DNA from: CAIYUC01 sp963682005
Lineage (GTDB): Bacteria > Bacteroidota > Bacteroidia > Bacteroidales > FEN-979
Length of the DNA: 64,000 nucleotides
Reading direction: 5' to 3'
Assembly (NCBI GenBank): GCA_963682005.1
Contig: OY820914.1
Span: 1,426,001 to 1,490,000, forward strand
Position 1 is the stretch's first letter; every line of letters starts with the position of its first letter. A program made the position numbers and the translations under genes. The notes below the pieces were generated by a model. It had not been told where the DNA came from. It was given only the letters and a program-made list of their open reading frames with translations, and ran no database searches. Of this stretch, positions 34,698 through 43,764 are shown piece after piece.

Positions 34698-36401
34698 TTA
34701 TTCATTTTCAATACTTTCTTCCGAGATAAGAACAGGGACATAGGATGGGTTCTGAGATCCGTTGTTGCTGTCGATGTTGAACTGATACAATGAAACGACA
34801 TCGATATCCGATCCGGTCCAGGCAGCAGGATTGATCATCAGGAATGTTCTTACCGGATGGCTTGATTCACCTGCATCGATCCATGAACCGGTATTGGCAT
34901 AAATGCTGGTGTATTGTTTTCCTGCAGGATAAACAAGGGTGGACGGATCATGGGAATGACCGAAAACAACCATCTTGAATAGATTCGTAGTTGTTGAAGG
35001 ATCCATGAATTCTATCATGGCACCATTCAACAGCACTGTTCCGTTTAAAATCGCATTGATGCAATCCATCCCGACAGCAACACCGTTGGCTGTTTGTGTT
35101 TGCGGCCACAATCCTTCAATGCTGCTGGTATAAATGTCCCTGGCCCCGTTGAAGGATAATGGGACTGAATACCCGTCAATTCCGCCCATCATGACATTGG
35201 CTGAATCAGGTGGCGGCGGGGTCATTGAAAAATGAACCAGGGTATATAAATAGGCAAGGTTCCAGGCCGAAAGAAATTCAGCAGAGCCTGCCGGGTTCAT
35301 TCCCCCGTTTTTCCGGAGGGCATTTTGTATATACATGCCCTGTGCATACAACCTTGATATAAAATATCCGGGCGGCAGGATGTGACCGGGATTTACCGCC
35401 GGCTGAGGACAGTTGAAGAAATCATACCGGTGACCATGTTCCATGATGATCCCATTGGCCGGTACATATTTACCGATGCCTGTAAAATCTCCCTTCCACG
35501 TGATACCGGGGATGATCTCCTGGAGGACATCCTGTGTCAAAAGCATGTCATGGTTACCCGGGATATAAATCAGTTCAATAACTCCCGAAGCAGCGATCAT
35601 CTTTAATTTTTCAATTATGGTGCTGTTCGTCGGGGAACTTGCAATGGCCTGAAAATATTCCTTTGAATTACTGATCCCTGACAATGGATCGAAGGGTGAA
35701 ACTGAATAAGGAACGACCCATTCATCAAAAAGATCGCCGAGAATGACCAATTGCTTTACCTGGGATGAATTCAGGATAAAATCAAGAAAATCTTCAAGCG
35801 CCTGCTTGTTTTTCCCGAACCAGCAATAATTCCCGTTGATTGCCCGCTGGTCGCCCATATGGATATCGCTTATGCAGGCAATGGAGATTCGCTGGTCGCT
35901 TTTTCGAAAAAGGCGGGAAGCCGGTTGATTTCGGGAACCAGCAGTATCAGGCAACACCAGGTTGGCCGAGGTTCTTATCTCTACCGGGCCCTTTTGACCA
36001 AGGCTTTTCCCGGATGTCGATTTCAAACCAGGACCTATGGTGAGCAGGTATTTCCAACCATGAGACAACCAGAAATCAGAATGAAAGAGCATAACGAGTT
36101 TCCGTCCTGAAACTTCCAGCAAATAGTGGGATTCCAGCGACCCGGAATTGTCGGAGAGCAATAAATTCCCTTGGACAGTTGCCGGATCAACCATTTCCCC
36201 GAATTCCATTTCCAGGGAACGGTCATCGTGATCCATGGCATAATAGCGTTCATGTTTCAGAGACAGACGCGGGAATGCCACACCGGCATACTGGAATTCC
36301 TTGATAACAGGAGGATTGTCGTTTTTTTTGCATGCATGGAAGAAAAGAACCACGCCGGCAATCAGAATGGTTGCCAGCGCACAGACAGTTTTTGTTTTCA
36401 T
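34698..36401 (-). CDS. Metallophosphoesterase lipoprotein with N-terminal Ig-like domain
   Basis: A 567-residue protein. Export signal with lipobox FFHAC (Cys about 24) followed by KKNDNP. Residues about 40-150 resemble a bacterial SbsA-type Ig-like domain (MEFGEMVDPATVQGNLLLSD). The phosphoesterase follows with SDIHMGD, LGDLFDEW, PGNHDM, MEHGHRYD and GHSHDPS, a complete two-metal set. Substrate unknown. The large insert between GNHD and the last histidines is longer than in minimal enzymes. Likely surface lipoprotein. Confidence 0.88.
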   Translation of the reverse strand: MKTKTVCALATILIAGVVLFFHACKKNDNPPVIKEFQYAGVAFPRLSLKHERYYAMDHDDRSLEMEFGEMVDPATVQGNLLLSDNSGSLESHYLLEVSGRKLVMLFHSDFWLSHGWKYLLTIGPGLKSTSGKSLGQKGPVEIRTSANLVLPDTAGSRNQPASRLFRKSDQRISIACISDIHMGDQRAINGNYCWFGKNKQALEDFLDFILNSSQVKQLVILGDLFDEWVVPYSVSPFDPLSGISNSKEYFQAIASSPTNSTIIEKLKMIAASGVIELIYIPGNHDMLLTQDVLQEIIPGITWKGDFTGIGKYVPANGIIMEHGHRYDFFNCPQPAVNPGHILPPGYFISRLYAQGMYIQNALRKNGGMNPAGSAEFLSAWNLAYLYTLVHFSMTPPPPDSANVMMGGIDGYSVPLSFNGARDIYTSSIEGLWPQTQTANGVAVGMDCINAILNGTVLLNGAMIEFMDPSTTTNLFKMVVFGHSHDPSTLVYPAGKQYTSIYANTGSWIDAGESSHPVRTFLMINPAAWTGSDIDVVSLYQFNIDSNNGSQNPSYVPVLISEESIENE

Positions 36402-36802
36402 GGGATGATGGTTATGGGTCCGCGCCGGCCATGGAGTTCATGCCATTTGATTTTCATCACCGGCTGTTTATATCTAAGCAATAAAGATAATAAATATATG
36501 AAACAACAGGATACCATTCCTTTTTTATAACATCGAAGCCATAAATGTTCGGGGAGTAATTTTCTATCCGGAAATATTTCTTAATTTCGGAAAAAATTAA
36601 AAAGATTAATCACTATTGTACCAGCAATTTTACACGTTATATAAAACCTGGATAATACACCAATTCTAACATTTTTGTATAAGCTCATCGTACCCATCCC
36701 CCGTCCCCGGTTCACCGCGTACGCGGGGATCCAGGGAAGGGGTGCAGGGGTAGGGTACGGTCAGGATTATTTGTACAATTGCGATCATTCAAAAATAAAA
36801 TT
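36402..36802. other. Non-coding gap holding dispersed repeat copy 3
   Basis: The first approximately 200 bp show no gene; 36604-36796 is the GTACCC repeat, which ends 6 bp before the aldehyde dehydrogenase ATG. Confidence 0.6.
36604..36796. repeat. GTACCC dispersed hairpin repeat, copy 3 (variant core)
   Basis: Left and right flanks match copy 2 (GATTAATCACTATTGTACCA; GTACAATTGCGATCATTC), but the core is exchanged for a CCGCGTACGCGG hairpin like that at 13961-13982. The right flank reads TACAATTG and may supply the promoter of the next gene. Confidence 0.85.
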
Positions 36803-38236
36803 ATGGCAGTAGATCATATTGCAAAAGCAAATGAAATTCTGGATAAAGCAATCCTTGCGGCAGCGGAATTCCATCAGTTTACCCAGGAAGAAACGGATAA
36901 AGTTGTTGAAGCGGTGTATAAAGCCGGGTTCAATGCCCGGGTGAAACTGGCTAAAATGGCGCACGAAGAAACTGGGATCGGGATTTGGGAGCATAAGGTC
37001 CTTAAAAACGTATTAGCAACGAAGCTGGTTTATGACAGCATAATAAATGAGAAAACCGTTGGAGTGATTTCAGAAGATCCCATGACCGGGATCACAGAAA
37101 TCGCCCAGCCGCTTGGTCCGGTCTTTTCGGTTACACCGGTTACAAATCCGACATCCACTGTGATGTTCAAGATTCTGATCTGCCTTAAGACCAGGAACCC
37201 GATCATCATCAGTTCACACCGGGGAGCGATTAAAAGCTGCACAGAGACTGTAAGGATCTGCTATGAAGCAGCCCTGAAAGCCGGTGCCCCGGAGGATTGC
37301 ATCCAGATCATTTCCGAAGGTTCGCGTGAACTTACCCAAACTGTAATGGGGCATCCGAAAGTAGCCCTCATCCTGGCGACCGGAGGTACAGGACTGGTCA
37401 AAGCCGCTTACAGCTCCGGCAATCCGGCCATCGGCGTCGGTCCGGGGAATGTGCCTGTTTTTATTGATGAAAGCGCAGATATCCCTTTTGCAGTTTCCGG
37501 CATCATCTCTTCAAAAACCTTTGACAACGGCACCATCTGTGCAAGTGAACAGGCCGTTGTGGTAGAAGAAAAGATTGAAGCAGCGGTTCGCGCGGAGTTT
37601 GAACGACAGGGGGGCTATTTCCTGGATCCCTTTGAAACTGAGCGACTGGGCCGCGTTGCCATAGTACCTGATTCCTTGACAATGAATCCGTTGATCGTTG
37701 GGCAATCGGTCGAAACCATTGTGAATATGGCAAAACTCAATGCTCCGGGAGGAACCCGTTTGCTGATCGCAAAGCTTGACGGGATCGGGAAAGAATTTCC
37801 GCTTTCCTATGAAGTCCTGGCCCCGGTCCTGGCCTTTTATTCATGCAAGGATTACCAGTCCGCGATCAAAACCTGCATCGACCTGAATTACCTGGGAGGC
37901 ATCGGTCACAGCGCAGGGATATACGCGAATGATGATGTGCGCATCCTCGAATTCTCCAGCGTGATCAATGCCGGCCGCATTGTTGTCAATACACCGACTT
38001 CCCAGGGGGCTGTGGGCGGAACATTCAATCACCTCGCACCATCCCTGACCCTTGGATGCGGTACAGGAGGAAAGAACATCACAACGGAGAATATAACCGC
38101 GAGGCACCTGATCAATGTCCAGCGTGTTTGCCGCAGGAGGCTGAATCCAAACTGGCACGGACTTGACAAGAACATCTACCTGGACGAGACCCGTGATGCA
38201 GAAAACCTGGCAAGGGAATACAGTAAAAATCATTAA
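36803..38236 (+). CDS. Acylating (CoA-dependent) acetaldehyde dehydrogenase, AdhE-N-like
   Basis: About 477 residues from ATG 36803; the upstream in-frame codons belong to a repeat. The ALDH fold has the catalytic Cys in TFDNGTICASEQAVVV (about residue 249), the pattern of CoA-acylating aldehyde dehydrogenases and the N-terminal half of AdhE. Also visible are SVTPVTNPTSTVMFK and GPGNVPVFID. There is no iron alcohol dehydrogenase half, so this is a stand-alone enzyme. Reaction: acetaldehyde + CoA + NAD+ to acetyl-CoA + NADH, or the reverse in fermentation. Followed by a STAS protein after 11 bp. Confidence 0.9.
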   Translation: MAVDHIAKANEILDKAILAAAEFHQFTQEETDKVVEAVYKAGFNARVKLAKMAHEETGIGIWEHKVLKNVLATKLVYDSIINEKTVGVISEDPMTGITEIAQPLGPVFSVTPVTNPTSTVMFKILICLKTRNPIIISSHRGAIKSCTETVRICYEAALKAGAPEDCIQIISEGSRELTQTVMGHPKVALILATGGTGLVKAAYSSGNPAIGVGPGNVPVFIDESADIPFAVSGIISSKTFDNGTICASEQAVVVEEKIEAAVRAEFERQGGYFLDPFETERLGRVAIVPDSLTMNPLIVGQSVETIVNMAKLNAPGGTRLLIAKLDGIGKEFPLSYEVLAPVLAFYSCKDYQSAIKTCIDLNYLGGIGHSAGIYANDDVRILEFSSVINAGRIVVNTPTSQGAVGGTFNHLAPSLTLGCGTGGKNITTENITARHLINVQRVCRRRLNPNWHGLDKNIYLDETRDAENLAREYSKNH

Positions 38237-38247
38237 ATTTGTTCAGC

Positions 38248-38574
38248 ATGGTTAAGATAGATTTCAGTCACAGCGAGAAGACACTGACCTGTTTATTTAC
38301 AGGAAGGCTCGATACAGAGGTAAGTCTTAAAATAAAGGATCACATCGAAGAAAGAATCTTGGGCCTGAAAACATCCGCAGTGGAACCGGTTAAAGGATAC
38401 AGGATCATTTTTGATCTCGGGAAGGTGAATTACATCTCGTCCTCCTTTATCAGGATCTGCGTAAATACGGCAAAAAATACGGAAAGAGGAAGCTTTTCAG
38501 TGATCAATTCCGATCCGATGATCAAAAAAACCTTCAAGATCGCCGGCCTCGATGACCTCCTGAACGTCTCCTGA
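38248..38574 (+). CDS. STAS-domain protein (anti-sigma factor antagonist-like)
   Basis: About 108 residues. Start at ATG 38248 rather than the TTG three codons earlier. STAS pattern: CLFTGRLDTEVSLKIKDHIE, then FDLGKVNYISSSFIRICVNT with the conserved Ser region, which is the phosphorylation site in SpoIIAA-type proteins, then FSVINSDPMIKKTFKIAGLD. It would bind a switch kinase or anti-sigma factor; no partner kinase is adjacent. Likely co-transcribed with the aldehyde dehydrogenase (11-bp gap). Confidence 0.85.
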   Translation: MVKIDFSHSEKTLTCLFTGRLDTEVSLKIKDHIEERILGLKTSAVEPVKGYRIIFDLGKVNYISSSFIRICVNTAKNTERGSFSVINSDPMIKKTFKIAGLDDLLNVS

Positions 38575-38626
38575 CAAATGATAAACAACTGTTCATTTTT
38601 CATTTTTCATTGGTCATTATTTTATC

Positions 38627-39274
38627 ATGGAGGATCTGTACCAGAAGATTTTTGAGAACAACAGGAAATGGGTTCAAAGCAAGCTGGAAGCCGATGAGCA
38701 TTTTTTCGAAACCCTTGCACGGGATCAGAAACCGCATTTTCTGTACATCGGTTGCTCCGACAGCCGGGTTCCGGCCAACGTGATCATGGGACTGGATGAA
38801 GGGGAGGTTTTTGTCCACCGGAATATAGCTAATCTCGTGGTCAGCACCGATAACAATATCAATGCGGTGATCCAGTATGCCGTAGAATTCCTCGAGGTGC
38901 AGCACATCATCGTTTGCGGGCATTACGGCTGCGGAGGTGTAAAGGCCGCGCTGCATCCCTCCGACATGGGGCAGCTCAACAGCTGGCTTCAGACGTTGCG
39001 CGACGTATACAGGATCCACCAGGATGAACTGGACAAGATCGATGATCCTCATGAGAAATTCAACCGGCTTGTTGAATTGAATGTTGTCGAGCAATGCGTC
39101 AACATCATCAAGATCGACCATGTTCAGCGTAAATGGTATGCAACGGGATACCCGAAGATCCATGCCTGGGTTTATGACCTTCACAACGGGTTGCTGAAAG
39201 AACTCGATGTAAACCTCCCTGAATATTTTTCCGGGATCCGGAGCATCTATGACCTGAAATTCCCCGGGGAATAG
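38627..39274 (+). CDS. can: Beta-class carbonic anhydrase
   Basis: A 215-residue protein of normal family length. Zinc ligands: Cys and Asp/Arg dyad in GCSDSRVP (about 42-49), His and Cys in CGHYGCGG (about 97-104). NIANLV and GVKAAL are further family positions. Catalyses interconversion of CO2 and bicarbonate in the cytoplasm. The C-terminus reads YATGYPKIHAWVYDLHNGLL, as in other beta-CAs. It lies 52 bp after the STAS gene and may share its transcript. Confidence 0.93.
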   Translation: MEDLYQKIFENNRKWVQSKLEADEHFFETLARDQKPHFLYIGCSDSRVPANVIMGLDEGEVFVHRNIANLVVSTDNNINAVIQYAVEFLEVQHIIVCGHYGCGGVKAALHPSDMGQLNSWLQTLRDVYRIHQDELDKIDDPHEKFNRLVELNVVEQCVNIIKIDHVQRKWYATGYPKIHAWVYDLHNGLLKELDVNLPEYFSGIRSIYDLKFPGE

Positions 39275-39411
39275 GACCATTCCATTTCAGGAAAGAACCG
39301 GGGGAAAGAGGATCTCCGTAAACCGATGGATATACTGATCCACACCCATGGACCATTCGTGCAATGAATTATGGAAAAATTTGATCGGATGCTGTGTTTG
39401 TTGTGTTTTTC

Positions 39412-39444
39412 TTTTGACTTCCCATAATCTTTTCTATACTTTTG
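39412..39444 (+). promoter_or_regulatory. Promoter of the first TPR-cyclase gene (-33 and -7)
   Basis: TTTTG (39412-39416), 20 bp, TACTTTTG (39437-39444). It overlaps the first codons of the longest open frame, so translation starts at 39463 or, as preferred, 39493. Confidence 0.65.
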
Positions 39445-39492
39445 AACGTCATTTGTAAATGGATGAACAAAACCTCAATCGTCGAACCCGTT

Positions 39493-41451
39493 ATGAAAAA
39501 AGCTCTCATGCTATGCATTTTGACAACGCTTGTCCTGAAATTATCCTCACCCACCCATGCGAAACTGACAGGTCAAGCCCGCATCGACTCTCTTAAGAAT
39601 GTTCTGAACACAGCGAAGGATGACACAAACAAGGTCAATACAATACTCAAGATATGTGCCAGTTATATGCATAGCAATCCCGATTCCTGCCTGGGGTGGG
39701 CAAAGAAAATGCTTGCATTATCGGAAAAAACCGGGTTTAAGAGAGGCATGGCACATGCTTACTGGTACTTCGGGAAAGTCAGCTCCGACAGGGGAAATAT
39801 GGGGGAAGCGATGAAATGTGATTCCATGTGCCTGAAACTTTATGAAGAATGTGGCGATAAAGCCGGAATGGCAAAAGGATATATCAGCATTAGCAACCTA
39901 TTCCAGAGACAGGGGAATTTTCCCGAAGCGTTGAAAAATATTTTCATTTCATTAAAGATCCTTCAGAAAACAGGAAATAAAAAAGACATCTCTGCCTGTT
40001 TGTCAAACATTGGTAAAATCTATTATTCCCAGGGCAATTATCCCGAGGCACTGAAATATTACTCCGAAGGCTTGAAAATGGCGGAAGAGATCCAATACAA
40101 ACCCGGGATGTTATCCAGTTACATCAACATCGGGGCAAACTATATCAACCAGAAAAACTATCCGGAAGCCATGAAGTTCTTCCTGTCTGCAAAACAATAC
40201 GCAGAAGAGGCCGGAAACAAACGAAGTCTGGCCCTCATTATCAATAACATTGGGAATATTCACTATCATCAGAAAAATTATCCGGAAGCCCTGAAGAACT
40301 ATTTCACTGCCCTGAAATTTGCAGAGACTGTCAATGACAAAAACAACGCTTCAATAATATATATGAACATCGGTGATACCTATACAAAACTGAAAAAATT
40401 TACCGATGCTGCTCAGCACCTTGATAAAGCACTATCACTGGCAAAATCATCAGAAAACATCGAGAGCACCAGGGATATATTTCTGACCATGTCACAACTT
40501 GACAGTGCCGAAGGAAAACCCAGACAGGCGCTCGAACATTACAAAATGTACATTTCTCTCCGGGACAGCCTGGTGAATAATGAGAATACCCGAAAACTGA
40601 CCCAGCAACAAATGCAATATGATTTTGATAAAAAGGAAGAATCAGCAAAAGCAGAACAGGATAAGAAAGACCTTGTGCAGAGGAATGTCCGGTATTCCAT
40701 GATGGGAGGGCTGGCCGGACTGGTCATTTTCCTGCTCGTCGTTTTCCGCCAGCGCAATAAGATCTCGAAGGAAAAGAAAAGAAGCGACGAACTCCTGGTA
40801 AAATCCGACAACCTATTGCTTAACATCCTGCCATCAGAAGTTGCGGAAGAGATCAAGAAGGAAGGCCATTCGAAAGCGCGTACCTTCAGCATGGTCACGG
40901 TGATGTTCACCGATTTCAAAGGGTTTTCGGCAGTGAGCGAAAAGGTGAGCGCCGAGCTGCTGGTGGCCGAGATCGACCATTGCTTCAGTGCCTTCGACAA
41001 CATCATCCACAAGCACCGGGTGGAAAAGATCAAGACGGTTGGTGATGCTTACATTTGCGTAGGCGGAATGCCCGCGCTGACCCTCACCCATGCAACCGAT
41101 GTCCTGAGCGCCGCCATCGAGATCCGCGACTTCATGCTTGAACGCAAGAAACAGCAGGATGCCGTGGGTGGAATATCCTTTGAGCTTAGGCTGGGTATCC
41201 ACACCGGCCCGGTGGTGGCAGGCATCGTAGGCGTGAAGAAGTATGCCTACGACATCTGGGGCGATACGGTGAACATAGCAGCCCGCATGGAACAGAACAG
41301 TGAAGCCGGCAGGATCAACATCAGCGGAAACACCTACGAACTGGTGAAGACAAAATACAACTGCTTACACCGGGGCAAGATCGAAGCGAAGAACAAGGGG
41401 ATGATCGACATGTACTTCGTGGAAGAAAAAAATAGTGAAATAGCGAAGTAG
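39493..41451 (+). CDS. Adenylate cyclase with N-terminal periplasmic TPR sensor (copy A)
   Basis: About 652 residues. A signal peptide (MKKALMLCILTTLVLKLSSP) is followed by about eight TPRs (GNYPEALKYYSEGLKMAEEI type), then a membrane helix GGLAGLVIFLLVVF (about 405). A cytoplasmic class III cyclase domain (about 465-640) follows. Metal-binding Asp residues are in VMFTDFKGFS and TVGDAYICVGG. The Lys in EKIKTVGD and Asp in YDIWGDTVNIAARME are the ATP-specific choices, so adenylate rather than guanylate cyclase. The periplasmic TPRs probably sense a ligand or protein. The C-terminal half is nearly identical in DNA to copy B. Confidence 0.92.
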   Translation: MKKALMLCILTTLVLKLSSPTHAKLTGQARIDSLKNVLNTAKDDTNKVNTILKICASYMHSNPDSCLGWAKKMLALSEKTGFKRGMAHAYWYFGKVSSDRGNMGEAMKCDSMCLKLYEECGDKAGMAKGYISISNLFQRQGNFPEALKNIFISLKILQKTGNKKDISACLSNIGKIYYSQGNYPEALKYYSEGLKMAEEIQYKPGMLSSYINIGANYINQKNYPEAMKFFLSAKQYAEEAGNKRSLALIINNIGNIHYHQKNYPEALKNYFTALKFAETVNDKNNASIIYMNIGDTYTKLKKFTDAAQHLDKALSLAKSSENIESTRDIFLTMSQLDSAEGKPRQALEHYKMYISLRDSLVNNENTRKLTQQQMQYDFDKKEESAKAEQDKKDLVQRNVRYSMMGGLAGLVIFLLVVFRQRNKISKEKKRSDELLVKSDNLLLNILPSEVAEEIKKEGHSKARTFSMVTVMFTDFKGFSAVSEKVSAELLVAEIDHCFSAFDNIIHKHRVEKIKTVGDAYICVGGMPALTLTHATDVLSAAIEIRDFMLERKKQQDAVGGISFELRLGIHTGPVVAGIVGVKKYAYDIWGDTVNIAARMEQNSEAGRINISGNTYELVKTKYNCLHRGKIEAKNKGMIDMYFVEEKNSEIAK

Positions 41452-41565
41452 CGAGATAGCGAAATTAAGTTTCTGGCGCGAATCTTCCAGGCGGCAGATA
41501 AATCTGCGACGCATGCCACTCTTTAGTAAAGGGGACGTAACCCTGGTTAATATAATTCCCATACA

Positions 41566-43611
41566 ATGAAAAAGCTCTTTTTCTTTTGCATCCTTGCGGC
41601 TCTCTTCTCGTTGCTTTTTCCCGGGATACAGGTACAGGGCAAGCAGCTCATTGACTCGCTGCAAAACCTCCTGAAAACGGCGAGGCAGGACACTAACAAG
41701 GCAAACATTTTAATCCAGCTTTCTGTAGCCTATTGGGATAATGACCCTGATACGGCAATGGATTATGCCAGACAAACTCTGGCATTATCAGAGCAGATCG
41801 GTTATAAAAAAGGAATAGGAAGGGCGTATAGCAGTATGGGGATTATCATAAAATCTAAAGGGGATTACGCGCAGGCTATCGAAATGATCAAAAAAAGCCT
41901 GAAGATCAGGGAGGAAATTGGCGATTTACAGGGTACCGCCAGTTCCAACAATAGTTTAGGGCTTATTTATGAAGGACTGGGTAATTATCCCGAAGCATTC
42001 AGGTTTTTTTATGCCGCGTTAAAAATAAATGAGAAAACTGGAGATGCCAGGCAGAAGGCAGATAATTACAACAACATCGGAATTCTTTATTTTGACCAGG
42101 GCAATTACCCTGAAGCATTAAAGAACCAACTCATTTCTTTAAAAATCAAAGAGAAAATCGGGAACAAAAGAGGTATCGCCCAGTCCTACTTTAACCTTGG
42201 AAACATATATCAAATGCAGGGAAATAACACGGATGCTTTGAAATATTTCCTGGATGCAAAAAAGCTACGTGAAGAACTCGGTGACAAAACAGGGGGGATA
42301 TACTCACAGATCGGACTTATTTATTTAGCCCAGGGTAATTATCCTGAAGCGATAAAGTGTGAGCTCCAGGCATTAAAAATCCATGAAAAAATGGGCTCCA
42401 AACAAGGTGTCCGGATTGATTACAATAATCTTGGAAATATTTGTTATGCCAGGGGTGATTATAATGAAGCGCTGAAGTATTACACCGCTTCATTAAAGAT
42501 TTGTGAAGAACTGGAAAACAAAGCAGGGATGGCCTCCTCTTACAATAACATCGGGGGAGTTTATCTGAAACAGAAAAAATTCAACGAGGCAGATCAAAAC
42601 ATGAATAAAGGCTTGTTGCTGGCAAAAGAGGTTGGAGGTCTGGATGATATTAAGAACAGTTATGCCAGCCTTGCACAACTGGATGGTGCCCGGAACAATT
42701 TTAACCTGGCATTGGTGCATTACAAATTGTCTGTTGCCTATCGTGACAGCTTGATCAATAAAGGGAATACGCAAAAATTAGTGCAATCACAAATGCAGTA
42801 TGAATTTGATAAAAAAGAAGAGGTAACCAGGGCGGAACAGGATCAAAAAGACATCAGGCAAAGGAATGGAAGGTATTCCATGATGGGAGGGCTGGCTGGA
42901 TTGGTCATTTTCCTGCTCGTCGTTTTCCGTCAGCGCAATAAGATCTCGAAGGAAAAGAAACGAAGCGACGAACTTCTGGTAAAATCCGACAACCTATTGC
43001 TTAACATCCTGCCATCAGAAGTTGCGGAAGAGATCAAGAAGGAAGGCCATTCGAAAGCGCGTACCTTCAGCATGGTCACGGTGATGTTTACCGACTTCAA
43101 AGGTTTTTCATCAGTGAGTGAAAAAGTGAGCGCAGAACTACTGGTGGCCGAGATCGACCATTGCTTCAGCGCCTTCGACAACATCATCCACAAGCACCGG
43201 GTGGAAAAGATCAAGACGGTTGGTGATGCTTACATTTGCGTAGGCGGAATGCCCGCACTGACCCTGACCCATGCAACCGATGTCCTGAACGCCGCGATCG
43301 AGATCCGTGACTTCATGCTGGAACGAAAGAAACAGCAGGATGCCATCGAGGGAATTTCCTTTGAGCTCAGGCTGGGTATCCATACCGGCCCGGTGGTGGC
43401 AGGAATCGTAGGTGTGAAAAAATACGCTTACGACATCTGGGGCGATACGGTGAATATTGCCGCCCGCATGGAACAGAACAGTGAAGCCGGCAGGATCAAC
43501 ATCAGCGGAAACACCTACGAACTGGTGAAGACAAAATACAACTGCGTACACCGGGGCAAGATTGAGGCGAAGAATAAGGGGATGATCGATATGTACTTCG
43601 TGGAACCATGA
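41566..43611 (+). CDS. Adenylate cyclase with N-terminal periplasmic TPR sensor (copy B)
   Basis: A 681-residue paralogue of the preceding gene, 114 bp downstream and on the same strand. Signal peptide MKKLFFFCILAALFSLLFPG, about nine TPRs that diverge clearly from copy A, membrane helix GGLAGLVIFLLVVF, and the same catalytic set (FTDFKGFS, IKTVGDAYI, YDIWGDTVNIAAR). From about 42868 on, the DNA tracks copy A with only scattered synonymous changes. Two sensors with different TPR inputs and one common cyclase output are therefore encoded side by side. Confidence 0.92.
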   Translation: MKKLFFFCILAALFSLLFPGIQVQGKQLIDSLQNLLKTARQDTNKANILIQLSVAYWDNDPDTAMDYARQTLALSEQIGYKKGIGRAYSSMGIIIKSKGDYAQAIEMIKKSLKIREEIGDLQGTASSNNSLGLIYEGLGNYPEAFRFFYAALKINEKTGDARQKADNYNNIGILYFDQGNYPEALKNQLISLKIKEKIGNKRGIAQSYFNLGNIYQMQGNNTDALKYFLDAKKLREELGDKTGGIYSQIGLIYLAQGNYPEAIKCELQALKIHEKMGSKQGVRIDYNNLGNICYARGDYNEALKYYTASLKICEELENKAGMASSYNNIGGVYLKQKKFNEADQNMNKGLLLAKEVGGLDDIKNSYASLAQLDGARNNFNLALVHYKLSVAYRDSLINKGNTQKLVQSQMQYEFDKKEEVTRAEQDQKDIRQRNGRYSMMGGLAGLVIFLLVVFRQRNKISKEKKRSDELLVKSDNLLLNILPSEVAEEIKKEGHSKARTFSMVTVMFTDFKGFSSVSEKVSAELLVAEIDHCFSAFDNIIHKHRVEKIKTVGDAYICVGGMPALTLTHATDVLNAAIEIRDFMLERKKQQDAIEGISFELRLGIHTGPVVAGIVGVKKYAYDIWGDTVNIAARMEQNSEAGRINISGNTYELVKTKYNCVHRGKIEAKNKGMIDMYFVEP

Positions 43612-43639
43612 TCAGAAGACAGGGATCGTTAAAAATGAA

Positions 43640-43647
43640 TATCTTTG
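43640..43647 (+). promoter_or_regulatory. -7 element upstream of the BNR T9SS gene
   Basis: TATCTTTG, exact consensus, 117 bp upstream of ATG 43765. No convincing -33 element. Confidence 0.4.
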
Positions 43648-43764
43648 TGTTGGGTTCGGCCCATGTTTCGAAATCTAAAAGAATCCACCGGGAAAGACGA
43701 AAACCGGGATCAGAGTAGTCAAACTAAAAACGGAAAATCATGCATCTTTTAGCGATCTAAAATA

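Noticed and set aside
38234..38241. TAAATTTG just before the STAS gene as a promoter
   Set aside because: It overlaps the previous stop codon and would leave only about a leaderless start; the 11-bp gene gap favours co-transcription.
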